Assembly (NCBI GenBank): GCA_030640215.1
Contig: DAOWJU010000200.1
Location: 1-10,988, forward strand
Direction: 5' to 3'
Origin: Desulfuromonadales bacterium
GTDB lineage: Bacteria > Desulfobacterota > Desulfuromonadia > Desulfuromonadales > BM103
DNA length: 10,988 nucleotides
The first letter of the stretch is position 1, and the number at the start of each line of letters is the position of its first letter. Shown here piece by piece: positions 1 through 6,569 of this stretch. The position numbers and the translations under genes were made by a program. The notes under the pieces were generated by a model. It made no database searches. It saw only the letters and a list, made by a program, of their open reading frames with translations, and had not been told where the DNA came from.

Positions 1-1500
1 CAGCTGGGAGAGTGTTGGATTACATTGGGCGAGCCAGCGGCGCGGGGTGACGCCATTGGTCTTGTTGTTGAATTTCTCCGGCCACAGCGCAAAAAAGTCG
101 TTGAATAGCCCTTCGGTAAGTAGCTTTGAGTGAAGGGCGGCAACGCCGTTGACGGAGAAACTTCCGGCGATGGCCAGATAGGCCATACGCACCTGCGGTG
201 TCGGGCCTTCTTCGATAATCGACATGCGGCGCTGGCGTGCGGTGTCGCCGGGCCAACGCTGGGCGACCACGGCCAGGAACCTGGCGTTGATCTCATAGAT
301 GATGTCAAGCAGACGCGGCAGTAGCCGGGCAAAGGTTGGCACCGGCCAGCGTTCCAGGGCTTCGGGGAGCAGGGTGTGATTGGTGTAGGCCATGGTTGCG
401 GAGGTGATCCGCCAGGCCTCATCCCAACCCAGGCCGTGCTCGTCCATGAGCAGGCGCATCAGCTCAGGGACGGCGCAACTCGGATGAGTGTCGTTGAGCT
501 GAAAGCGGTTCTTTTCTGCAAAGTCGGTAAAGTCGTGGCCGTGAATGCCGATCCAGCGGGCGATTATGTCTTGAAGGCTCGCCGAGGCAAGGAAGTACTG
601 CTGACGCAGGCGCAGCTCCTTGCCGCTTTCGCTGGTGTCGTTCGGATAGAGAACCAGTGTGATTTCTTCTGCCGAGTTTTTGGCCGCCACCGATTCGGGG
701 TAGAAGCCAGCGTTGAATTCGCCAAGATTGAACTCATCAGTCGCAGAGGCCTGCCAGAGACGCAAGGTGTTGACAGTGCCGTTACGGTATCCCGGTACTG
801 GCACATCATAGGGGACCGCTAACACATCGTGAGTTTCGACCCAGCGTGGCTGCTGCTTGCCCTGGCCATTGTGCTGCCACTCAATGCGCCCACCGAAGCG
901 TACTCGCTGGGTATACTCAGGGCGTTCCAATTCCCACGGATTACCCTCGCGCAGCCAGTGGTCTGGCTCCTCGACCTGCTCGCCTGCGGTGATCACTTGA
1001 CGGAACATGCCGTACTCGTAGCGCATGCCGTAGCCGGTGACCGGTAACTGCAAGGTGGCACAGCTGTCGAGAAAACAGGCGGCAAGACGACCCAGACCAC
1101 CGTTGCCGAGCCCGGCATCTTGCTCACTCTCGGCCAACTCTTCCAACTCCATACCCAAGCAGCGCACAGCCAGTTCGGTTTCTTCGTCGAGTCCGAGATT
1201 CAGAGCTGCGTTCCCAAGGGCACGCCCCATCAGAAACTCCAGTGAGAGGTAGTAGGCATGGCCGACGTCGACTGTATCGTAGGCATAGCGGGTGTTCTGC
1301 CATCGCTCCATCAATCGGTCACGTATACTCAGCACCAGAGCCTGGTAGGCATAATGGGCTGATCGGGAGTGTCGATCACGACCAAGAGTGTGGGAATAGT
1401 AGCGCCGAAAATCCTCCACCAGGCTGTGTACGTCCATGCCGAGGGAGGGGAGGTCGGTCAAGCTTGCATCGAATTTTTTTCGTAATGTTTTGACGTCCAT
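1..1500 (-). CDS. glgP: Glycogen (alpha-glucan) phosphorylase, N-terminal 500 residues, cut by the window edge
   Basis: Glycogen/maltodextrin phosphorylase removes terminal glucose from alpha-1,4-glucans with phosphate, giving glucose 1-phosphate, in the cytoplasm. The frame is open without a stop from the ATG at 1500 to base 1, exactly 500 codons of a family that usually has about 800-850 residues, so the C-terminal domain with the PLP lysine lies outside. Family blocks are visible in order: YYLSLEFLMGRALGNA, the glycine-rich DAGLGNGGLGRLAACFLDSC stretch, NDTHPS, TNHTLLPEALERWPV, NGVAALHSKLL and TNGVTPRRW. All are typical of the GT35 N-terminal and early catalytic domain. The start is supported by AGGAAG about four bases upstream of the ATG. 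The gene lies 154 bp downstream of the slipin gene on the same strand. That gap holds tandem repeats and a TGTCGC element, so separate regulation is likely. The family call is very secure; whether it prefers glycogen or maltodextrin cannot be told. Confidence 0.96.
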   Translation of the reverse strand, partial: MDVKTLRKKFDASLTDLPSLGMDVHSLVEDFRRYYSHTLGRDRHSRSAHYAYQALVLSIRDRLMERWQNTRYAYDTVDVGHAYYLSLEFLMGRALGNAALNLGLDEETELAVRCLGMELEELAESEQDAGLGNGGLGRLAACFLDSCATLQLPVTGYGMRYEYGMFRQVITAGEQVEEPDHWLREGNPWELERPEYTQRVRFGGRIEWQHNGQGKQQPRWVETHDVLAVPYDVPVPGYRNGTVNTLRLWQASATDEFNLGEFNAGFYPESVAAKNSAEEITLVLYPNDTSESGKELRLRQQYFLASASLQDIIARWIGIHGHDFTDFAEKNRFQLNDTHPSCAVPELMRLLMDEHGLGWDEAWRITSATMAYTNHTLLPEALERWPVPTFARLLPRLLDIIYEINARFLAVVAQRWPGDTARQRRMSIIEEGPTPQVRMAYLAIAGSFSVNGVAALHSKLLTEGLFNDFFALWPEKFNNKTNGVTPRRWLAQCNPTLSQL

Positions 1501-1531
1501 GTTCTTCCTGACTAAAAAGGATAATTTCAGC

Positions 1532-1553
1532 TGTCGCAAACTTTGTCGCGACA
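1532..1553. promoter_or_regulatory. Candidate operator in the glgP 5' region (TGTCGC direct repeat with a TGTCGCGACA palindrome)
   Basis: TGTCGC occurs at 1532-1537 and again at 1544-1549, 12 bp apart, and the second copy is half of a perfect 10-bp palindrome, TGTCGCGACA (1544-1553). It lies 30-55 bp upstream of the glgP start codon. The 8-mer TGTCGCAA at 1532-1539 also occurs at 8530-8537, just after the Crp/Fnr gene, so a shared regulator is possible. No experiment or search supports binding. Confidence 0.35.
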
Positions 1554-1586
1554 CTATACATAAATTTACCTCAATGGGTGCACCAT

Positions 1587-1630
1587 GTCTTGATGAAATT
1601 CATAAGAAGTCTTGACGAAATTCATAAGAA
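1587..1630. repeat. Two 22-bp tandem direct repeats upstream of glgP
   Basis: Units 1587-1608 and 1609-1630 are adjacent and identical except for one base (t/c at unit position 8). Each contains the imperfect palindrome TTCATAAGAA. Twenty-two bases is close to two helical turns, so two copies would present the same face to a dimeric protein. A TTGACA hexamer on the minus strand (1634-1639) lies directly before the repeats, but there is no -10 box at a suitable distance. The repeats may be operators for glgP or a simple duplication. Confidence 0.6.
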
Positions 1631-1654
1631 AATTGTCAAACTGCATCCCAACAC

Positions 1655-2425
1655 TTAGCTCTGGTTTTTCTCCTTATTATCCAAAAACGGCTTAAGCAGG
1701 TCGAGCGGCACCGGAAAGATGATAGTCGAGTTCTTCTCGGTGGCTATCTCGGTTAAGGTCTGCAGGAAACGCAATTGCAGGGCGCCGCTCTCTTTTGAGA
1801 TGATGCCGGCGGCATCAGCGAGTTTCTGCGAAGCCTGGAATTCGCCTTCGGCATGGATGACCTTGGCACGTCGTTCCCGCTCGGCTTCGGCTTGTCGGGC
1901 CATGGCACGTTGCATCTCCTGTGGCAGGTCGACGTGTTTTATCTCAACATTTGAAATCTTGACTCCCCATGGGTCGGTCTGACGATCGAGAATCTCCTGT
2001 AACTTCTGGTTGATCTGGTCGCGATGAGAAAGCAATTCGTCGAGTTCAGCCTGGCCGAGCACGCTACGCAGCGAGGTCTGGGCCAGCTGGCTGGTGGCGT
2101 ACAGGTAGTCCTCAACCTCGATCAGTGCCTTTTCCGGCTCAACCACGCGGAAGTAGAGGACGGCGTTAACCTTGACTGAGACGTTATCCTTGGTGATCAC
2201 GTCCTGCGGTGGTACATCCATGGCTACGGTGCGCAGGCTGATCTTGACGATCTTGTCGACCACCGGGATGATGAAGCGCAGGCCGGGCCCTTTGACCATG
2301 GCGAAGCGGCCGAGACGGAACACCACGCCACGTTGATATTCCAACAGAATACGGACAGCACTGCTGAGAATGCTAATGAGCAGTACCAGGACGACCAGCC
2401 AGCCAACCAGTTCAGTCGGGATCAT
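1655..2425 (-). CDS. Stomatin-like SPFH/band-7 membrane protein (slipin)
   Basis: A 256-residue protein with an N-terminal membrane segment (about residues 6-27), then the SPFH/band-7 domain: [13 protein letters not shown], the [15 protein letters not shown] block, the [16 protein letters not shown] block and the [13 protein letters not shown] region. A charged helix rich in Ala, Glu and Arg (about 172-205) follows, and a short tail. This is the typical length and order for bacterial slipins, which form oligomeric membrane-bound assemblies and are substrates or partners of NfeD proteases. The ATG at 2425 is preferred over an ATG 48 bases upstream because AAAGGAGA lies at the right distance before it and the domain begins directly after it. 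Its start lies within the last 14 bases of the nfeD-like gene, so the two are probably translationally coupled. Similarity to HflK/HflC exists, but the single gene next to NfeD points to the slipin group. Confidence 0.93.
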   Translation of the reverse strand: MIPTELVGWLVVLVLLISILSSAVRILLEYQRGVVFRLGRFAMVKGPGLRFIIPVVDKIVKISLRTVAMDVPPQDVITKDNVSVKVNAVLYFRVVEPEKALIEVEDYLYATSQLAQTSLRSVLGQAELDELLSHRDQINQKLQEILDRQTDPWGVKISNVEIKHVDLPQEMQRAMARQAEAERERRAKVIHAEGEFQASQKLADAAGIISKESGALQLRFLQTLTEIATEKNSTIIFPVPLDLLKPFLDNKEKNQS

Positions 2426-3779
2426 CTTCTTTCTCCTTTGTCGTGGAGGCCGCCAGGTTTGAATCGGCAGCACGGACCAGTAGCTTCAGATTGGATTCGG
2501 CGTGTACGATCTCGATCTCGCTTCCTTCTGCTATCGGTTGTTCGGAGTGTGCGTCCCAGTATTCACCGTGGACATAGACCCGACCACGTGGTGCCAGTGC
2601 TGTCACGGCCTGGCCGTGCTCGCCGACCATCCCTTCGAGACCGGATATAAATCGGCTCTTCTGGACGCGTACCACAAAAATCAGCACCAGACTGATGAAG
2701 CCGCCGCAGACTGCCACGGTTGCGGCGATCACCGCACGGGAGATCTGCAGGTAAGGTTCGGGACTATCGACCAGGATCAGCGATCCGAAGGACAAGGCTA
2801 TCAGCCCACCGACGGTGAGCATGCCGTAGGAGACCACCTTGACCTCCAGAATGAACAGAATAATGGCGAGCAGAATCAGCAGGGCTCCGATGTAGTTGAC
2901 CGGCAGGGTCTGGAAGCCGAGAAAGGCGAGTAGCAGGGCGAGAGCACCAATCGCTCCGGGCAGGATTACCCCGGGCTGGGAGATCTCGAAGAAGATGCCG
3001 AGCATGCCGAGCATCAGCAGCATGTAAGCGACATTCGGGTTGCTGATGGTGTTTAATACCTCCTGTTTCCAGGTCATCTCCGCGTAGCTTAGCACCACGC
3101 CCCGAGTATCGAGTTTGTGGGCCTGACCGTTGCGCAGATAGGTCCGACCGTGCAACTTTTTGAGCAGGACTGATTCGTCTGCCGCGATCAGATCGATGAC
3201 CTTGAGCTCCAACGCCTCCTGGGCCGGAGTGGAGATCGATTCACGCACGATCTGCTCAGCCCAGTCGCGATTGCGACCACGCTGGTCGGCAAGGCTGCGC
3301 GCGTAGGCAACCGCATCGTTGACCACTTTCTCCATCATGGTTTCGCCCTGTTCATTGCCGCTCGATCCTCCAGGACCTATCGCTACCGGGTGAGCCGCAC
3401 CGATATTGGTGCCGGGGGCCATGGCAGCGAAGTCTGCGGCGAGGGTGATCAGTGCACCTGCTGAGGCCGCCCGAGCTCCAGAGGGATAAACATAGACGAT
3501 CACCGGAATACGTGAGCCGAGAATCTGTTGAATGATGGCGCGCATCGAGGTGTCGAGCCCACCGGGTGTGTCTAGTTCAATCAGAAAGGCTCGTGTGTTG
3601 TCAACATTAGCTGCAGACAGCTCTTCACTGATGAAATCAGCCAGTACCGGGTTGATCACCCCGGCAACCCGTACGACACGAATCTCCCCTGGCGCAGACA
3701 CTTCATCGGCGCTAAGCAACAGTACAGAGCCGATCAGCATCAGGATGATCAGGCTGCTGATGTAAGCACGTCTTAACAT
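2412..3779 (-). CDS. NfeD family membrane-bound serine protease (ClpP-class, long form)
   Basis: A 455-residue protein with a signal peptide or signal anchor (residues 1-24), an exported ClpP-class protease domain (about 32-210), a cluster of membrane segments (about 250-370) and a C-terminal OB-fold NfeD domain (about 380-436). The likely catalytic Ser106 sits in ARAASAG and the likely catalytic Lys151 in MEKVVND, matching the Ser-Lys dyad known from the archaeal PH1510 protease, which cleaves the C-terminus of its stomatin partner. The LDTPGG and [12 protein letters not shown] blocks also fit. The gene precedes and overlaps the slipin gene, the classic NfeD-stomatin operon, so a role in membrane protein quality control is likely. 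The start at 3779 gives a proper signal peptide but has no clear ribosome binding site, and a strong promoter lies right against it. The family call is secure; the natural substrate is not known from the sequence. Confidence 0.94.
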   Translation of the reverse strand: MLRRAYISSLIILMLIGSVLLLSADEVSAPGEIRVVRVAGVINPVLADFISEELSAANVDNTRAFLIELDTPGGLDTSMRAIIQQILGSRIPVIVYVYPSGARAASAGALITLAADFAAMAPGTNIGAAHPVAIGPGGSSGNEQGETMMEKVVNDAVAYARSLADQRGRNRDWAEQIVRESISTPAQEALELKVIDLIAADESVLLKKLHGRTYLRNGQAHKLDTRGVVLSYAEMTWKQEVLNTISNPNVAYMLLMLGMLGIFFEISQPGVILPGAIGALALLLAFLGFQTLPVNYIGALLILLAIILFILEVKVVSYGMLTVGGLIALSFGSLILVDSPEPYLQISRAVIAATVAVCGGFISLVLIFVVRVQKSRFISGLEGMVGEHGQAVTALAPRGRVYVHGEYWDAHSEQPIAEGSEIEIVHAESNLKLLVRAADSNLAASTTKEKEDDPD

Positions 3780-3785
3780 GTCTCA

Positions 3786-3813
3786 ATCATATCAAGAGAG
3801 GAAGGGGTGTCAA
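3786..3813 (-). promoter_or_regulatory. Sigma70-type promoter for the nfeD-slipin pair
   Basis: On the minus strand a perfect TTGACA (3808-3813) is followed after 16 bases by TATGAT (3786-3791). Only six bases separate the -10 box from the ATG at 3779, so the predicted transcript would begin at or within a base or two of the start codon. Confidence 0.65.
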
Positions 3814-3827
3814 AAAAGCTTCTCTTT

Positions 3828-3858
3828 AGCTGTAAGTTAGAAGCAGTAAAGCTGTAAG
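3828..3858. repeat. Short direct repeat AGCTGTAAG in the divergent promoter region
   Basis: AGCTGTAAG occurs at 3828-3836 and 3850-3858, 22 bp apart, between the nfeD promoter and the -10 box of the GIY-YIG gene. The second copy covers the expected -35 position of the rightward promoter, which has no good -35 hexamer. It could be an activator site or chance. Confidence 0.35.
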
Positions 3859-3873
3859 CTGGACTCTATACGC

Positions 3874-3879
3874 TATAAT
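3874..3879 (+). promoter_or_regulatory. -10 box (TATAAT) for the GIY-YIG/phosphoesterase pair
   Basis: A perfect TATAAT lies 37 bp before the ATG at 3917, predicting a transcript start near 3886. The -35 region (about 3850-3858) is poor. Because the box overlaps the in-frame ATG at 3878, that upstream ATG is unlikely to be the real start. Confidence 0.5.
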
Positions 3880-3916
3880 GAATATCTGTTGTCAATTATT
3901 CCGTGAGGTGGGCACC

Positions 3917-4465
3917 ATGACTCCTGAATCATTCTCTGTTCGCATCTTCCTTCAGGACGGTCACGTCGACGGCGTTAAAATTATTGCGAAATCGAAGTGG
4001 TCCGGCCGTGCCCTGGTTATTCCCAGATCATCACTCGCAGAAGAAATTGATCGCAAGGAGCTCAACGCTCCCGGTGTCTATATCCTGGTCGGACCCTCCG
4101 TAGAAGGTGACCTGCCGACTATCCATATCGGTGCAGCCGACCACATATGCCACGATTTGAGCCGTCACGACATCCAAAAAGACTTTTGGAACTGGGTCGT
4201 CGCTTTTGCGTCTAAAGATGACAGTCTTAACCTGGCGCATATGCAATATTTTGCATCGCGTCTGAAACAACTGGCTCAAGAGGCCAGAAGAGCCAAGCTC
4301 GACAATCTGAATGACCCTCAGTTTGCTGAACTCGCCACAACAGAATCAGCCAATACTGAGTCGTTTCTGGAGCACATGCTCAGTATCTGCCCACTGCTTG
4401 GTTTACCTGTTTTCGAAAAACCAAAAAGAGTCAGCCAGAGTGAAGCCAGCAGAGGTTCTCTGTGA
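3917..4465 (+). CDS. GIY-YIG nuclease-family protein, apparently catalytically degenerate
   Basis: A 182-residue protein. The strand signature is PGVYILVGP (residues 52-60) followed by IHIG (69-72), then KDFWNWVVAFASKDDSLN (88-105) and LDNLNDPQ (128-135), which I recognise as an uncharacterised bacterial GIY-YIG subfamily. In relatives I recall, the second motif is Y-I-G, an Arg follows about eight residues later, and a helix carries Glu in a QYLEARL block. Here the positions read H70, D80 and A113 (QYFASRL), so the second Tyr, the catalytic Arg and the metal-binding Glu all seem lost, while the fold blocks and the late Asn remain. It may bind nucleic acid without cutting it. The ATG at 3917 is chosen because GAGGTG lies six bases before it and the ATG at 3878 overlaps the -10 box. 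The stop overlaps the next gene's ATG by one base. The family is fairly sure; the loss of activity is inferred from memory of relatives. Confidence 0.82.
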   Translation: MTPESFSVRIFLQDGHVDGVKIIAKSKWSGRALVIPRSSLAEEIDRKELNAPGVYILVGPSVEGDLPTIHIGAADHICHDLSRHDIQKDFWNWVVAFASKDDSLNLAHMQYFASRLKQLAQEARRAKLDNLNDPQFAELATTESANTESFLEHMLSICPLLGLPVFEKPKRVSQSEASRGSL

Positions 4466-5118
4466 TGGTAAAAATCGGTTTAATCAGTGATGTCCACGCA
4501 ACTCCGGACCCTGTGTCGGAGGCATTGTCGATTTTTCAGCGCGAAGGAGTCGACACAATCCTTTGCGCGGGTGACATTGCCGGGTATAGGGCTGAGCTGG
4601 AACAGACCGTTGCCTTGCTGCTTGATAGTGGCTGCCAGGCTGTTCTGGGTAATCATGATTTGTGGTGGTTGGGTCGTTATGACTCTGGGGAAGGAAGCCC
4701 GGTCGAAAAATATCTACGAGCACTGCCTGCGGTGGTTGAATTTTCTATTGAAGATAAAAAAATTCATATGGTTCACGCCAGTCCACCTGAATCCCTCATG
4801 GAAGGGATTAAACTTCTGGATGAGGATGCTGAGTTGCTACAAGATCAAAAAGCATACTGGAGCGACTATTTAAGAACCTTCTCTGCTGATGTACTGATTG
4901 TTGGGCATACCCATCAGGTCTTTGCCGAGCAGTTGGGTCATGTCCTAGTCGTTAACCCCGGAAGTACCCTGTTTAATCACACCTGTGCGATTTTGACTCT
5001 GCCCGAGATGGTTGTCCAGGTGTTTTCATTGTCTGGCAAGAAGCCGGTGATGACTTGGAATTGGGGCATGTTCTACGCTACTCAATCTCAAGTTGAGCCA
5101 GGACAATCTTCTCGTTGA
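4465..5118 (+). CDS. YfcE/MJ0936-like metallophosphoesterase
   Basis: A 217-residue calcineurin-like phosphoesterase with the full metal ligand set: D9 and H11 (SDVH), D37 (AGDIAGY), N63/H64 (GNHD), H104 (HMVHASP) and H148/H150 (GHTH), followed by VNPGST. The length and the short GHTH-VNPGS ending match the YfcE/MJ0936 group of phosphodiesterases, which act on model phosphodiester substrates in vitro and whose natural substrate is mostly unknown. No signal peptide is present, so it should be cytoplasmic. A GTG at 4462, in frame and directly before the ATG, is a possible alternative start; AGAGG at 4451-4455 could serve either. The gene is joined to the GIY-YIG gene by a TGATG overlap, so the two are co-transcribed and translationally coupled. 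The last 41 bases overlap the 3' end of the opposing peptidase gene. Confidence 0.92.
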   Translation: MVKIGLISDVHATPDPVSEALSIFQREGVDTILCAGDIAGYRAELEQTVALLLDSGCQAVLGNHDLWWLGRYDSGEGSPVEKYLRALPAVVEFSIEDKKIHMVHASPPESLMEGIKLLDEDAELLQDQKAYWSDYLRTFSADVLIVGHTHQVFAEQLGHVLVVNPGSTLFNHTCAILTLPEMVVQVFSLSGKKPVMTWNWGMFYATQSQVEPGQSSR

Positions 5119-6067
5119 GTCGCCTGCCGTGCGCGTGGGCGCGGTTGAGCATCTCATCTGGACCAATGCCAGTTGTTTCCTGCATCAAGGTGACCAGGTC
5201 TCTACCGCACACCGTTTCGCTACGGTTCGCCAACTGATCAAGCAACTCACTAAGGGTGATGGACTCGGTCCAGGCCAACATGGTCAGCATGGCTGCTCCG
5301 TAAAGGTCTGATTCGAGGGCCATGCCGTTGTCATTGTTCTGTGCCCAGCTCAGCAGATCGTTGCGCATTTGACTTTCCGCCAGTACGGTATTCACGTTGC
5401 GTAGAGAGAGGTAGTGCCGGTTCAGTGCGGGAACTTCGCGACGTGAGAAACCTTTTGCCAGGACCTCGCAGGCGCCCTCGATGAACCAACGCGTATTCTG
5501 GGAGGTGCCGCCGTCGATATCATGTAAAAGCTGCGGGATGCCGCCTAGAGCGTCATGGCCAAGTTCATGTGGCAAGGTGTCGTAGAGCAGGTCGGAGAGG
5601 CTGGTCGGTGCATGTCGTCCACTGAGCGGTGCGGCGCGGTCAACCAGAGCCAGACGTACTTCTCCCCACTGCGAGGCGTCGTCGTAGGTAGCGCGAAAAG
5701 TGTAAGCGTAGGGGATCTCATCGAGCTCGATCAGGTAGAGCATTACGCCGCGGTTGAGCCGTTGTCCGGTCATCGCTTCAATATAGCTGTAGCATCGCTT
5801 GACCGTGGCCGCCACATCGTTCAGGCCACGTTCTTCGGCATCGCTGATATTGGTGTGAATCCGCAGCAAGCGATCTCGGTCGAGGTCGAAATCGTACGTC
5901 TGCATTCCGGCCATCTCCTGCGGATCGATCTTGACCGTAGGCAGCAGGCTACCGTCGGCGTTAATGGCGACGACATGCTGGGAGAAGATGATAGCTGGTT
6001 GATTGTCGGCGGCCGACGTTACGGCCGTACAAAAAATCAGGAGTAATGAAAAAAACAACTGTTTCAT
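5078..6067 (-). CDS. Exported HExxH zinc metallopeptidase, gluzincin-like
   Basis: A 329-residue protein with a clear signal peptide (residues 1-20, cleavage likely after TSAA), so it acts in the periplasm or outside. The zinc site is HELGH (167-171), with a likely third ligand E197 in WFIEGACEVLA. The HExxH-then-WxxEGxA arrangement is that of gluzincin peptidases. I do not recognise a named subfamily; the N-terminal 120 residues contain no familiar domain. The ATG at 6067 is chosen because it starts the signal peptide; a TTG at 6085 would add six residues, and neither has a strong ribosome binding site. The gene converges on, and overlaps by 41 bp, the metallophosphoesterase gene. It stands alone on this strand, so context says little about its substrate, which might be cell-wall peptides or exported proteins. 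Confidence 0.82.
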   Translation of the reverse strand: MKQLFFSLLLIFCTAVTSAADNQPAIIFSQHVVAINADGSLLPTVKIDPQEMAGMQTYDFDLDRDRLLRIHTNISDAEERGLNDVAATVKRCYSYIEAMTGQRLNRGVMLYLIELDEIPYAYTFRATYDDASQWGEVRLALVDRAAPLSGRHAPTSLSDLLYDTLPHELGHDALGGIPQLLHDIDGGTSQNTRWFIEGACEVLAKGFSRREVPALNRHYLSLRNVNTVLAESQMRNDLLSWAQNNDNGMALESDLYGAAMLTMLAWTESITLSELLDQLANRSETVCGRDLVTLMQETTGIGPDEMLNRAHAHGRRLNEKIVLAQLEIE

Positions 6068-6084
6068 AAATACAAAATCTTTCA

Positions 6085-6336
6085 ATGTTCGGGTTGCTCA
6101 GGTTCAGGTTTCGCCAGGCACCGGGTTCATGTTTCGCTGGGCATCAGGTTCAGGTTTCGCTAAGCAAAAGAATCTTCAGTGAAAAAGCATTGCCAGTAAA
6201 AAAAATATATGACAACTATGGTAAACAAGTCTCGTGCCAAAATGCAAATCTGCTGACCGATAATCTTCTTATTTGTCCCCGTTGCGAGCTAAGACTACGG
6301 AATGACTCAGCACCCTCAATAATAAAAAAGCGCTAA
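6085..6336 (+). CDS. Possible small zinc-ribbon-like protein (doubtful)
   Basis: An 83-codon frame begins divergently from the peptidase gene. Its first third crosses the 23-bp repeats and looks non-protein-like. The last 48 codons, from a TTG at 6190, read like a protein and contain SCQNA and ICPRCE, three cysteines in a spacing that resembles a zinc ribbon missing its second cysteine (Ala in its place). No good ribosome binding site is seen for the ATG at 6085. If real, the coding part may be only 6190-6336. It could also be a decayed gene or chance. Confidence 0.3.
   Translation: MFGLLRFRFRQAPGSCFAGHQVQVSLSKRIFSEKALPVKKIYDNYGKQVSCQNANLLTDNLLICPRCELRLRNDSAPSIIKKR
6098..6166. repeat. Three 23-bp tandem repeats
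   Basis: Units 6098-6120, 6121-6143 and 6144-6166 follow one another without spacers. Units 1 and 3 differ only in their last few bases (core caggttcaggtttcgc); unit 2 is more diverged. The period is not a multiple of three, which argues against the repeats being coding. They lie 31 bp upstream of the zinc peptidase start codon on its template side. Confidence 0.75.
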
Positions 6337-6370
6337 GAATTAGATGGTTACGCGTTTACGTGTAGAGTTG

Positions 6371-6386
6371 TGTCACAATTGTGACA
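6371..6386. promoter_or_regulatory. Perfect 16-bp palindrome, candidate Crp/Fnr-family operator
   Basis: TGTCACAATTGTGACA is a perfect palindrome of the form TGTCA-N6-TGACA, the 5-6-5 layout used by Crp/Fnr-family dimers, and is close to the TGTCA-N6-CGACA layout known for CooA. Its centre lies about 81 bp upstream of the transcript start predicted from the 6426-6453 promoter, a helical phase compatible with class I activation. The nearest candidate regulator is the Crp/Fnr protein encoded at 7839. Confidence 0.5.
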
Positions 6387-6425
6387 GTGTGTTGTAAATG
6401 ACCACGACATGCACAGTGATATGAC

Positions 6426-6453
6426 TTGACAAGGGCCATTTTAGGGGTTTAAT
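6426..6453 (+). promoter_or_regulatory. Sigma70-type promoter for the repeat lipoprotein
   Basis: A perfect TTGACA (6426-6431) is followed after 16 bases by TTTAAT (6448-6453), which matches the -10 consensus at four of six positions. The predicted start is near 6460. Confidence 0.5.
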
Positions 6454-6462
6454 CAAAGTAGA

Positions 6463-6515
6463 GAGGCCTAATGTTGGCGTAATTCAATCAGGCCTAAACG
6501 AGATATTAAGGCCTC
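6463..6515. repeat. AGGCCT repeat cluster with inverted arms
   Basis: GAGGCCTAAT at 6463-6472 is mirrored by ATTAAGGCCTC at 6505-6515, and a second AGGCCTAA lies between them at 6490-6497. In RNA the outer arms could pair as a stem of about nine base pairs in the leader of the lipoprotein mRNA, with the middle copy as an alternative partner. Confidence 0.45.
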
Positions 6516-6569
6516 TTGTGACACCCCCGCCGTTATGCGGGTTAACACCAACAGGAGAGGAGGCACGCC

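Larger units (their letters stand above)
6337..6569. promoter_or_regulatory. Regulatory region of the repeat lipoprotein gene
   Basis: This gene-free stretch holds a 16-bp palindrome (6371-6386), a sigma70 promoter (6426-6453), AGGCCT elements at 6464-6469, 6490-6495 and 6509-6514 that form an inverted repeat, a TTGTGACA word at 6516-6523, and a short CCCGC/GCGGG hairpin (6526-6541) just before a strong AGGAGAGGAGG ribosome binding site. The leader from the predicted start near 6460 to the ATG is about 110 bases. No small gene was seen in it. Confidence 0.5.

Noticed and set aside
376..822. A 148-codon plus-strand open frame
   Set aside because: It lies opposite the glycogen phosphorylase frame, which is conserved throughout; this is a shadow.
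2502..2933. A 143-codon plus-strand open frame
   Set aside because: It is antisense to the membrane part of the NfeD protein and has an His/Gln/Asp-rich composition typical of a shadow of transmembrane codons.
3878..3916. Upstream ATG that would lengthen the GIY-YIG protein by 13 residues
   Set aside because: It overlaps the TATAAT box, has no ribosome binding site, and the added residues do not fit the family start.
6098..6166. CRISPR-like array
   Set aside because: The 23-bp units are directly adjacent without spacers and there are no cas genes.
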